From NCBI GenBank assembly GCA_018713145.1, contig DVFP01000027.1, positions 86,161-150,160 of the forward strand: a DNA stretch of 64,000 bases, written 5' to 3'. The stretch comes from Candidatus Scybalocola faecavium. GTDB taxonomy: Bacteria > Bacillota > Clostridia > Lachnospirales > Lachnospiraceae. Below, in pieces: positions 56,994-64,000 of this stretch; position 1 is the stretch's first letter, and each line of letters starts with the position of its first letter. A model generated the notes under the pieces. It ran no database searches. It was not told the DNA's origin and saw nothing but the letters and a program-made list of their open reading frames with translations. The position numbers and the translations under genes are program-made.

Positions 56994-58937
56994 TTACTTT
57001 GTCTCCGCTTCCTCAGTCTGAGTCTTGATCAGATCTGCCAGCGCCTCATCCGACAGTTCTGCCAGATCATGCTCCAGGATATATTTGGAAATTTCGGTCA
57101 TTGTCACTGCTTTTTGGGAATTCTCCTCAAGGCCGTCAATGGATATAGCCTGGTGAGTATGCAGATCTAAGGCGCGTCCGCTTTCAAAAGAACCGTCCCT
57201 GCCAATCTCATACAGCACCCCATCCTTAATAAAGGAGCCCTGGAGCATGTAAGCTACTGTGGCCACAAAACCTTCATCAGCATTAAGAAGATCCTGGCCA
57301 AAAGTAACTGTAGATGACAAATCCAGATCAAAAAGATTTGCCATGGTTGCCAGAAAATCCACCTGGCCTCCTACAGTTTCAATGGTCCTTGCCTCTCCCA
57401 ATCCCGGGATGTGCAGAATCAGAGGAATATTGAGCATAGTATCATAATCATAGGAATATCCCAGATATTCTGTCATTTTTTCATAATTTTCATCATCCAG
57501 ACAATTCAGGCCGTGATGATCGCCATAAATCGCAATAATCGTGTTATCATAAAGGCCATTTGCCTTAAGAGCCTCAATAAACTCCCCAATCGCCTCATCT
57601 GTATATCGGATCGTCTGAAGGTAGCCGCCAAATAAAGTATCCTTGTCCTCATCCCGAAGTTTCAGCGTTGCTTCCAAATGCTCGTCCAAAACATAGGGAT
57701 AATGATTTGTTAAAGTGATAATAAAACTGTAAAACGGCGACTCCTGTCCTGCCAGATTTTCCGCCATCTGACGGAACATGGACTTGTCACTCAGGCCAAG
57801 GCCGGAAATTTCATCCATATTAAGATTGTCTTCATTATAAAAGTAATCAAAGCCCAGACGGGGATAAATCGTTGCCCGGTTATAGAAATCCTTGTCATCT
57901 CCAATCGCTGCTGACGTATAGTATCCTTTATCAGCTAAAAGCTTCGGCAGACCATTAAAAGAATTATCTACATATAAATCATAGCTTGCCCCTTCGATGA
58001 CCGGGTACAGACCTGTCTGGGTGGAAAATTCCGCATCTGAGGTATTCCCCTTACCCATATTGGTGTAATAATGATCAAAGTACAAAGTGTCCTCTTTCAA
58101 AAGCTGATTCAGATAAGGGGTGATCTCCTGACCGTTATACTGAGCATTTAAGACAAAATTCTGCATTGACTCTACCTGGATCACGATCAGGTTCATTCCC
58201 TCGCCAAGTCCTGCATACTGTGCCTGGCCGGAATCAGAAACATCTTCACTTTCTCCGGTTTCATCTGTCACTTCCTCAGATACCTCTTCCACCACATTCA
58301 CAGGGACCTCTTTATTCTGGAGGATCGTCCCAAGAGAACTTAAATTATATACAACCTTGCCTAAAGTAGACTCCACGGCATCCTTTACATGAACCGTCAC
58401 CGCTTCTGTACTGTTTAGCTTAGACACAGACGCCCACCGGAAAGGATTTAAGGCAATCATGATGATACTTACGACTAAACCTGCAGCCACCCAGCGTTTA
58501 CGGCGGCGGCTGATGGATTTAGGCGCATCCAGTTCAATCCTGGAACGGAACTTTCGGTAAATAAACCAAAGCACCGGCACATCTGCCAAGATCACAACAC
58601 TCATTAATGGAATCGCTGACTTAACGCTGTCCTCAGTTCCTTTAATATTTTTTATCTGCCAGATCTGGTTCACTGAAACCAGCTGATTAAAATAATTATA
58701 GTAAATAACATCAATAAACAGGACCAAAGAAAAAATAGCATAAACAAACCTTAAAACTCTCTGGGTCCTCTGGGTACTGTAATAATATAAATACATCGTC
58801 AGGCCAAAAAAGATCAGAGTCACCCAGTAGGAAAGGCTTGAAAAGATGGGAATATCCACAGCAATATAATACACCAGCATTTTTATTGCAAATAAAATAA
58901 ATACCAAATATCTGACTTTCAGTATCTTTTCCTTCAT
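56994..58937 (-). CDS. LTA synthase-like membrane sulfatase-fold enzyme
   Basis: 647 residues: five predicted helices in the first ~190, then an extracellular alkaline-phosphatase-like domain (from about 250). GNTSDAEFSTQTGLYP holds the catalytic threonine, with further metal ligands in AIGDDKDF and YGDHHGLN. Such enzymes polymerise glycerol phosphate from phosphatidylglycerol or transfer it to glycans. The product here is not proven. The start at 58937 has GGAGG seven bases upstream. Confidence 0.88.
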   Translation of the reverse strand: MKEKILKVRYLVFILFAIKMLVYYIAVDIPIFSSLSYWVTLIFFGLTMYLYYYSTQRTQRVLRFVYAIFSLVLFIDVIYYNYFNQLVSVNQIWQIKNIKGTEDSVKSAIPLMSVVILADVPVLWFIYRKFRSRIELDAPKSISRRRKRWVAAGLVVSIIMIALNPFRWASVSKLNSTEAVTVHVKDAVESTLGKVVYNLSSLGTILQNKEVPVNVVEEVSEEVTDETGESEDVSDSGQAQYAGLGEGMNLIVIQVESMQNFVLNAQYNGQEITPYLNQLLKEDTLYFDHYYTNMGKGNTSDAEFSTQTGLYPVIEGASYDLYVDNSFNGLPKLLADKGYYTSAAIGDDKDFYNRATIYPRLGFDYFYNEDNLNMDEISGLGLSDKSMFRQMAENLAGQESPFYSFIITLTNHYPYVLDEHLEATLKLRDEDKDTLFGGYLQTIRYTDEAIGEFIEALKANGLYDNTIIAIYGDHHGLNCLDDENYEKMTEYLGYSYDYDTMLNIPLILHIPGLGEARTIETVGGQVDFLATMANLFDLDLSSTVTFGQDLLNADEGFVATVAYMLQGSFIKDGVLYEIGRDGSFESGRALDLHTHQAISIDGLEENSQKAVTMTEISKYILEHDLAELSDEALADLIKTQTEEAETK

Positions 58938-58965
58938 CACTGCGCCTCCGTAAAAAATATACCTT

Positions 58966-58982
58966 ATCGGGCAACGCCCGAT
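58966..58982 (-). repeat. ATCGGGC/GCCCGAT palindrome in the LTA-synthase leader
   Basis: A perfect 7-bp stem with a 3-nt loop, about 30 bases upstream of the start codon, similar to the family D hairpin of the murA and kinase leaders. A TATAAT near 59060 (minus strand) is a likely -10, with a weak -35. Confidence 0.5.
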
Positions 58983-59107
58983 CACCCTCAAAGGTGTAAA
59001 TCCGGACCGGTCGTACTGTATCCGGGACCTGGCATAGGTTTTTAGTTTATGTCAGCCATTATAACGGATAAATTTTAAATAAATCTATCCTATGATTAAA
59101 GAATTTT

Positions 59108-59131
59108 TTAAAAATCACTGTCCATGCACAA
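59108..59131 (-). pseudogene. Duplicate remnant of the comF 3' end
   Basis: Downstream of comF the minus strand reads as LCMDSDF-stop, closely matching the true end LCIGSDY-stop (59148-59171) in DNA and protein, in the same orientation. It looks like a tandem duplication of the last ~24 bases. Confidence 0.5.
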
Positions 59132-59147
59132 GGATTTAAGATAAATT

Positions 59148-59870
59148 TTAATAATCGCTGCCTATGCACAAACTGAGGATCCATACATGCTCGACTCCCT
59201 GTTCCTTAAGCAAACCGGAGCATATCCTCATCGTGCTGCCTGTAGTATAAATATCATCTACCAGCAGTACCCGCTTGTATTTTCCCGCGTGATCCCCCGG
59301 TCCAAAAGCCTGCTGAAGATTTTTCAGTCTTTGCTGAGGATTGAGACCTTTTTGCGGTTCCGTAAACCTGGATCGAACAAGAAGCTGATCATCCACAGGA
59401 ATCCTCAAAGCCTTGCCGATTCCTTCAGCAATCATAAGGGCCTGGTTAAAGCCCCGGATCCTGGCTTTTCTTTTGTTTAGAGGCACCGCGGTAATGCACT
59501 GGGGCTGCCGCTGACAGATCCAGTCCCCGTAAATCTCTACTGCTTTTTTCACATAATAGGCGGCAAACTCCCTTTTGCCCTGATACTTATACATGGCAAT
59601 AGAATCCGCCATCGCCTTTGTGTAAACCCACACAGATGCGCCTCCATCAAATGGCGGGACAGACTTAAAGCAATCCATACAGTATTCCTGAACAGGGCTG
59701 TACACCGGCTTACCACATTTTAGGCACACCGGCTTTTTAACCCATACCAGTTTTTTCTCACACGCCGGATGGATCATCTGTTCCCGGTTGTTAAGGATCT
59801 TAAAACAAACCGGACATACAGGCGGATACAACAAAGATAAGATTGGGGATAACATTGAATCAAATTTCAT
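59148..59870 (-). CDS. ComF-family phosphoribosyltransferase-like protein
   Basis: 240 residues: an N-terminal double zinc motif (CPVCFKIL, CLKCGKPV, YCMDC) and a phosphoribosyltransferase domain ending in VLLVDDIYTTGSTM. ComF supports DNA uptake in naturally competent species, but many non-competent Firmicutes keep it. The ATG at 59870 has AAAGGA six bases upstream. The 84 extra residues of the longer frame cross the promoter and are rejected. Confidence 0.9.
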   Translation of the reverse strand: MKFDSMLSPILSLLYPPVCPVCFKILNNREQMIHPACEKKLVWVKKPVCLKCGKPVYSPVQEYCMDCFKSVPPFDGGASVWVYTKAMADSIAMYKYQGKREFAAYYVKKAVEIYGDWICQRQPQCITAVPLNKRKARIRGFNQALMIAEGIGKALRIPVDDQLLVRSRFTEPQKGLNPQQRLKNLQQAFGPGDHAGKYKRVLLVDDIYTTGSTMRICSGLLKEQGVEHVWILSLCIGSDY

Positions 59871-59955
59871 AAATATTCCTTTCCCAGCGTCTCTCCAAAA
59901 CATGAAAAAGGAAGCTCTCTCCAACTCGGAAATATCATGGACTATATACGCGTTT

Positions 59956-59985
59956 ATTATACAAAATCCATATAAGAAATGTAAA
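59956..59985 (-). promoter_or_regulatory. comF promoter
   Basis: TTTACA (59985-59980), 18 bases, TATAAT (59961-59956), giving a leader of about 80 nt. Confidence 0.75.
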
Positions 59986-60288
59986 GAATAAGAATTGCTG
60001 ATTTTGCACAGAAATGCAATCAGATTGTAGGGATTGTGTCTAAAAGGGCTGCAATGTTTGAAAATAGAAATAGTTGGCCCGGTAAAACCAACCAGGCCAA
60101 TAAAGACATTGTCTACATTCAAGCAAGATTTTATACTTAGATTCGGGCATTTTTAATTAGATTTGAGGATTTTTAATAATAATTTATGCACTAAACAGAT
60201 ATATTATATATATTACCATTCAGCATAGAATCTAATATATAAAATGCGGAATACATCCAAGCGAGACCTCATGAAGCTTTAAATTTTA
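59986..60288. other. AT-rich gap with a 20-bp tandem repeat
   Basis: No gene is seen. Two head-to-tail 20-nt units lie at 60137-60156 and 60157-60176, identical at 17 positions (TTAGATT-N6-TTTTTAA pattern). A GGCC-GGT/ACC-GGCC hairpin lies near 60078-60101. AT content is high near 60190-60240. Confidence 0.5.
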
Positions 60289-60738
60289 TCAATAATCAAC
60301 TTCATTACTATAAAGTATAAAGTATTCATAATTTGAGCCACTGTATACTTTATATGTACAGCGCAAACGATATGTATATCCTTTATCTACCCCAGAATAT
60401 GTATGTTCCTTGGCTGCATACCAGCTATTGATTGTATCCATATATGTTTTTACCTTTTTCCACATACCTCCTGTATACTTAAAAAGATCAAATGTAATTT
60501 CAATTTTGGTTGTTGTACCACTGTAACCAATCACAGAGGATGTCATAGTAGCCGTACCATTGTTTATCCTCAAATATTGGGTTGTAGAATTTGTATAACT
60601 CCACCGAGTTAAATTAGGTCCATCAGCTACATTATATGCACATATGTTATTTCCATAATTGTTTCCTGCAAATGTCTCCATAGGCATACTTATAATAATA
60701 GCTATAATAAATACGATTCCTAATACTTTCTTTTTCAA
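60289..60738 (-). CDS. Small secreted protein of unknown function
   Basis: 149 residues with a signal peptide (KKKVLGIVFIIAIIIS, cleavage near TFAG-NN) and a mature part rich in Thr, Ser and Tyr that looks all-beta (TMTSSVIGYSGTTTKIEITF). No known domain was recognised. It starts with TTG, overlapping the upstream gene's stop by four bases, so it is coupled to the membrane protein encoded before it. The two probably act together. Confidence 0.7.
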   Translation of the reverse strand: MKKKVLGIVFIIAIIISMPMETFAGNNYGNNICAYNVADGPNLTRWSYTNSTTQYLRINNGTATMTSSVIGYSGTTTKIEITFDLFKYTGGMWKKVKTYMDTINSWYAAKEHTYSGVDKGYTYRLRCTYKVYSGSNYEYFILYSNEVDY

Positions 60739-61583
60739 TTTTCTTCAGTTCCTTCCTCATATATTTTCAATGATTCAAGTAGTAATAGTAATTCTTCTTG
60801 AGAAATCTCTCCCTCTATTTTAAAAATATATCCTTGATATTGCCATACGATAGAGTTAATTTCCCCATATTGATAAAATTCCGCTGTTCCATACATTGTT
60901 TGCATAATTTCTGCCTTTTGTTCTTCTGTATTAGCGGATAACCATGTATTTTTAGTCTGTTGCGAAAAAATATACACACTATCACCATTTGAATAAATAG
61001 AAAGAATTAAATCCTCTAAAACAACTTCGTCACTCAAACTATACCCATCTAGTACAAAGCCCAAAGAATACCTCGTAGAAATAATAAGTTCACTCTTTTC
61101 AAATTTTTCTTCTACTTGATTTTCTGCTTTCAGCTGCGTATAATCATCCTTCACCGCCGCTTCAAATCCGGCGGCAGGCAGTTTAAAGGCTAATGAGTCC
61201 TGGACATTTCCCACACTGATGACAACCGTAAAAATAGCAGCGGCAGCCACAGACCCCCACAAACGCCAATGACGGCGCATGCGCTTTTGCCGCTTTTCCT
61301 TCCATCGATCCAAATCTTCCTTATACTTTTTCTGCTCAGCGTTTAAAATCTGGTCTGCGTCATCCGGCCCTACCCACTGTTCCAGCAAAGCTTTCATCTT
61401 GGCACGGCCTTCCGACGTTAGAGGTATCGGTTTTTCATCATCAGAGGCAGTAAGGTATTCATCCATCATCTCATCATCATATCTTTTAAGAGCCTCTTTC
61501 AGCAGCTGCTCTTCCTCCTCTGTCCACATCCCGCTTGGATCATCAGAAATTTCAGTGCCAGTTTCTTTCTTTTCCGTTGACAT
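60735..61583 (-). CDS. Single-pass membrane protein, anti-sigma-like layout
   Basis: 282 residues: an acidic cytoplasmic N-terminus (1-100) with helices, a basic stretch before one transmembrane helix (about 110-127), then an external domain resembling the DUF4367 type (about 180-275, ending in SQEELLLLLESLKIYEEG). The layout is that of anti-sigma or sensor proteins, but no sigma factor gene is adjacent. Coupled to the secreted protein downstream. The role is inference. Confidence 0.6.
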   Translation of the reverse strand: MSTEKKETGTEISDDPSGMWTEEEEQLLKEALKRYDDEMMDEYLTASDDEKPIPLTSEGRAKMKALLEQWVGPDDADQILNAEQKKYKEDLDRWKEKRQKRMRRHWRLWGSVAAAAIFTVVISVGNVQDSLAFKLPAAGFEAAVKDDYTQLKAENQVEEKFEKSELIISTRYSLGFVLDGYSLSDEVVLEDLILSIYSNGDSVYIFSQQTKNTWLSANTEEQKAEIMQTMYGTAEFYQYGEINSIVWQYQGYIFKIEGEISQEELLLLLESLKIYEEGTEEN

Positions 61584-61976
61584 GCCCGCCCTCCTTTCAA
61601 CTAAAGATTCTTCTGAACTGAAATATTCTGCAATAAATAAAACACCTTTTCTCTAAATTTTGTGACAAAATAATTCAGTTATCCAAAAATATTTTCATGC
61701 CTTTATCATAACATGAGACGAACAACAAAAGGGCATAAATTTCATGCTTACTAGAAAATTTATGACTTTGGATTGTAACTAAGAGAAAAAAATTAAACGA
61801 AAAAAATCAATTTTTTTGAAGAAAAATAAGCTAAGAAATGAAGAACATTTTTTAATCCATGTTTACACTGTCACTTAGATAACCGGTAAGCCTACAAAAA
61901 ACCATGGTCAAACTAAAGCCTGACCATGGTTTTATTATTCGCCGTGTTTTAAAACAACAGTTTCATTTTTGTATTT
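61584..61976. other. AT-rich 393-bp gap with diverged repeat C
   Basis: No gene is seen. 61713-61736 on the plus strand matches 20 of 24 positions of the family C arm ATGAGACAAGCGACAAAAGG, with a TATCAT just upstream. A CATAAATTT/AAATTTATG hairpin follows, and the LCP terminator lies at 61895-61934. GGAGGG precedes the 61583 start. Confidence 0.55.
61895..61934 (-). terminator. Terminator after the LCP gene
   Basis: AAAACCATGGTCA pairs with TGACCATGGTTTT around a 10-nt loop. Six T follow on the minus strand, about 40 bases past the stop. Confidence 0.9.
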
Positions 61977-63683
61977 TTAGTAAGATTCTGATACAGACTC
62001 TCCGGTGGAATCTGTAATAATCTCGCCGTTGATCACCTGCTGGATCTTAGCTGATGCCGCATTTACTGAATCCATATCCGGAATCATAACATACAACAAA
62101 TTTCCAGGAGAGGAATAGCAGTAATCCTGACCGTTGCTGCCCACAACGCTCTGAGAAACAATATTCCAATTGGAACCATCACTCAACTGCATTTTGATCA
62201 GCTCTGTAATATCATTCATACTCATATTCGTCTCAAAGCTGTCATCCAAACTGCCAAGAAGGCCAGCATAATTTGTAAGGATCGCCGGGGACATTACCTT
62301 CTGGAGCATAGCTGTAATCACAGCTTCCTGGTTCTTTCCTCGCTGATTATCACCGCCGGCAAGATTATACCTCTCTCTTACAAAAGCTAATGCCGTTTCT
62401 CCATCCATTTCGTTATACCCCTGCTGGAAGGTATGACCGTCAATAGATGTAAAAGCGTACTCTGAATAAACATTTAAACCACCCAGGGCATCTACAATGT
62501 TAATAACGGACGTAAAATTCACCCGGGCATAGTAATCAATCTTTACCCCATACAAAGCCTCTAATGTGTCCATAGAAGCATCTACGCCGTAAATACCGGC
62601 ATGGGTCAGCTTATCCTTTGATCCATTAGAAATTCCGGGAATCTCCACATAGTAATCTCTTGGCGTAGAGGTCAGCAGGATCTGCTTTGTCTCCGGATTC
62701 ACTGTGGCAAGGATATTTACATCGCTTCGGCTGGTTGTAGAAATATCTCCATAAGTATCAATACCGCTGATATATACTGTAAACGGCTCTTTTGTTACCT
62801 TAACATCTGACGAATCCACATTCACCTTTGTTTCAATTTTTACATTATCCAAAATACGAATATCATCATCAAAGGTTGTATACTCTTCAACAATATTTCC
62901 ATTGAAGGCTTCATTATAAATGATAGCTCCTACTTCGCCGCTGTATAATGCTGCTACCTGGCTGCTTACGCCGTCAAAATCCTGGGTTTTAATTTCTGTG
63001 CCCAGATTTTCATTGATCTCCGCAATAGTTTTATCCACATTATCCCGGTCAAGAGTGGACTGAACACCAAAGGTATAGCCAGCCGCATCTTCCAAGGTCT
63101 GTGCCGGATCATCCTTTAGCACTGCAATAACAATATTATCGACCTTCACAGAGCTTCCGGTAATAGAATCCAAGAAGCTGTTTGTAATAAACAGATAGTA
63201 ACTGCCCCATGCAAGAACGATACACAAGATCAATGATTCAATTTTTCCGGCAATATGGGTTCCCCGGGTAAACTGTGAAAAATAGGCAAACACCCACAAA
63301 ATCACCAAAAGCAGTGCAGCAATCGCTAAATATTTTAAAGGTACAACATCAAGAACAAACAGAAGCGCCAGCACGATAATGGAAAGGATACCCTGGATGA
63401 TCGCCAGGACTCGTCCTACCATATGTTTTTTCTTACGGCCAGGCTCATTTCTATGATGAGCGTTTTTAATAGGTCTATCTTCATGAATGTGCGAAAAACG
63501 CTCTGAACGTGGACTTCTTTCCGGGTAGTCATCTGCAGATGGACGTTTGCTTTGATTTCGCTGTCCACTATAATGGGGAGCATAATCTTCTTCATAACCG
63601 CCGCGGCGCAGCCGCCGGTTTCCGTCAGAGCTAGTCCCTGAACCAGAGCGGTTATAACGAGAATTTCGGTTATCTCTATCCAT
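61977..63683 (-). CDS. LytR-CpsA-Psr family glycopolymer ligase
   Basis: 568 residues: a hydrophilic basic N-terminus (1-85), three helices at about 88-180, then the extracellular LCP domain with YISGIDTYGDISTTSRSDVN, STPRDYYVEIP, DKLTHAGIYG and FVRERYNLAGGDNQRGKNQE. The conserved Arg and Asp residues bind the polyprenyl diphosphate. LCP enzymes attach teichoic acid or capsule polymers to peptidoglycan. A SigA promoter lies 40 bases upstream. Confidence 0.95.
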   Translation of the reverse strand: MDRDNRNSRYNRSGSGTSSDGNRRLRRGGYEEDYAPHYSGQRNQSKRPSADDYPERSPRSERFSHIHEDRPIKNAHHRNEPGRKKKHMVGRVLAIIQGILSIIVLALLFVLDVVPLKYLAIAALLLVILWVFAYFSQFTRGTHIAGKIESLILCIVLAWGSYYLFITNSFLDSITGSSVKVDNIVIAVLKDDPAQTLEDAAGYTFGVQSTLDRDNVDKTIAEINENLGTEIKTQDFDGVSSQVAALYSGEVGAIIYNEAFNGNIVEEYTTFDDDIRILDNVKIETKVNVDSSDVKVTKEPFTVYISGIDTYGDISTTSRSDVNILATVNPETKQILLTSTPRDYYVEIPGISNGSKDKLTHAGIYGVDASMDTLEALYGVKIDYYARVNFTSVINIVDALGGLNVYSEYAFTSIDGHTFQQGYNEMDGETALAFVRERYNLAGGDNQRGKNQEAVITAMLQKVMSPAILTNYAGLLGSLDDSFETNMSMNDITELIKMQLSDGSNWNIVSQSVVGSNGQDYCYSSPGNLLYVMIPDMDSVNAASAKIQQVINGEIITDSTGESVSESY

Positions 63684-63723
63684 GGCACACCTCTTTTTTC
63701 TTATTTTATAAATTCAGTACATT

Positions 63724-63752
63724 ATTATACTACGCTCATCTTCCAATTTCAA
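63724..63752 (-). promoter_or_regulatory. LCP gene promoter
   Basis: TTGAAA (63752-63747), 17 bases, TATAAT (63729-63724). Confidence 0.85.
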
Positions 63753-64000
63753 ACAAAAACGTGAAAAGTTAATATAAATTTTAAAAAGCCGCAAGGTTTC
63801 GACAGCTTATTTTAATCCATTCCGTTATTTTAATGCATTAACTGGCAAAGATGCGCTTTAACAAATAAAAAGGGGCTGTCGGATAATACCGTTTTTGGCG
63901 GCTTGATGGCCCTAAAAAAGACTATCCTGAAAAAACAAGCTTTTTCGAGCCTTTGTTTTTTATTGGATAGTCTTTTTTATTGATACTCATCCTGTTTTTG
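63753..64000. other. Window-end gap with strong hairpin
   Basis: No gene. AAAAAAGACTATCC and GGATAGTCTTTTTT (63914-63978) enclose a second A-rich/T-rich stem, forming a bidirectional terminator-like hairpin. GGGGCTGTCGGATAAT at about 63873 resembles the end of some insertion sequences, but no transposase lies inside the window. Confidence 0.5.

Noticed and set aside
63870..64000. Possible left end of an insertion sequence
   Set aside because: Only a short GGGGCTGTCGG-like string is seen, with no transposase or matching inverted end in the window, so it is not called as a mobile element.
1..64000. tRNA, rRNA and CRISPR arrays
   Set aside because: No GTTCRANYC-type T-loops with matching acceptor stems, rRNA signatures or regularly spaced direct repeats were found by reading both strands.

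Overview
The window reads as chromosomal core sequence of a low-GC, Gram-positive anaerobe of the Clostridia, most probably a Lachnospiraceae gut bacterium close to Blautia. This is judged from protein style (tandem CBS-containing DHH pyrophosphatases, two DegV proteins, a YfhO protein, MurT/GatD, a CdaR-like regulator ahead of ftsEX), strong AGGAGG ribosome sites, SigA-type promoters and an S-box. No 16S gene is present, so genus is inference. No tRNA, rRNA, CRISPR array, prophage or complete insertion sequence was found.

Layout. 1-1.8 kb: start of ftsX, ftsE and a CdaR/PucR-type regulator, all on the minus strand. 2.2-5.8 kb: an SDR oxidoreductase, a UroD/MtaA-type methyltransferase-like protein with a LysR regulator, and a 19-heptad coiled-coil protein. 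6.2-9.6 kb: a MacB/FtsX-type ABC exporter pair. 9.8-14.2 kb: MATE exporter, metK under a SAM-I riboswitch, and murA. 14.3-17.5 kb: YfhO and a shikimate-kinase-like protein that lacks a key residue. 17.6-23 kb, plus strand: dinB, two tandem pyrophosphatases and a flavin reductase-like protein. 23-36.2 kb, minus strand: pgi, a membrane protein, rpoC, rpoB, DegV and release factor 3. 36.5-46.2 kb: XRE regulator, second DegV, methyltransferase, SOS-controlled uvrA, a ROK protein, a histidine phosphatase and a two-component system. 46.4-53.1 kb: an unexplained, possibly structured stretch, a hexapeptide acetyltransferase, an AraC regulator, gatD-murT, a zinc-ribbon/YARHG protein and a cell-wall amidase. 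53.2-56.7 kb: rpmG-secE-nusG-rplK-rplA and, from a separate promoter with an L10 leader, rplJ-rplL. 57-63.7 kb: an LTA-synthase-like enzyme, ComF, two membrane or secreted proteins and an LCP ligase.

Themes. Much of the window concerns the envelope and division (ftsEX, murA, murT/gatD, amidase, LTA synthase, LCP, YfhO) and central information processing (rpoBC, ribosomal proteins, nusG, secE, prfC, uvrA, dinB). The usual rplJL-rpoBC block is split by about 20 kb.

The least-explained part is the intergenic DNA. At least four families of short interspersed, hairpin-forming repeats recur. One family sits exactly at predicted transcription starts of unrelated genes (prfC, degV, an acetyltransferase). 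A 135-bp near-palindrome covers the ribosome site of a membrane-protein gene. A stretch at about 46.46-46.67 kb has the hallmarks of a non-coding RNA. murT appears to have a leaderless mRNA. All distances, pairings and promoter matches were read by eye, and no alignment or folding program was run.
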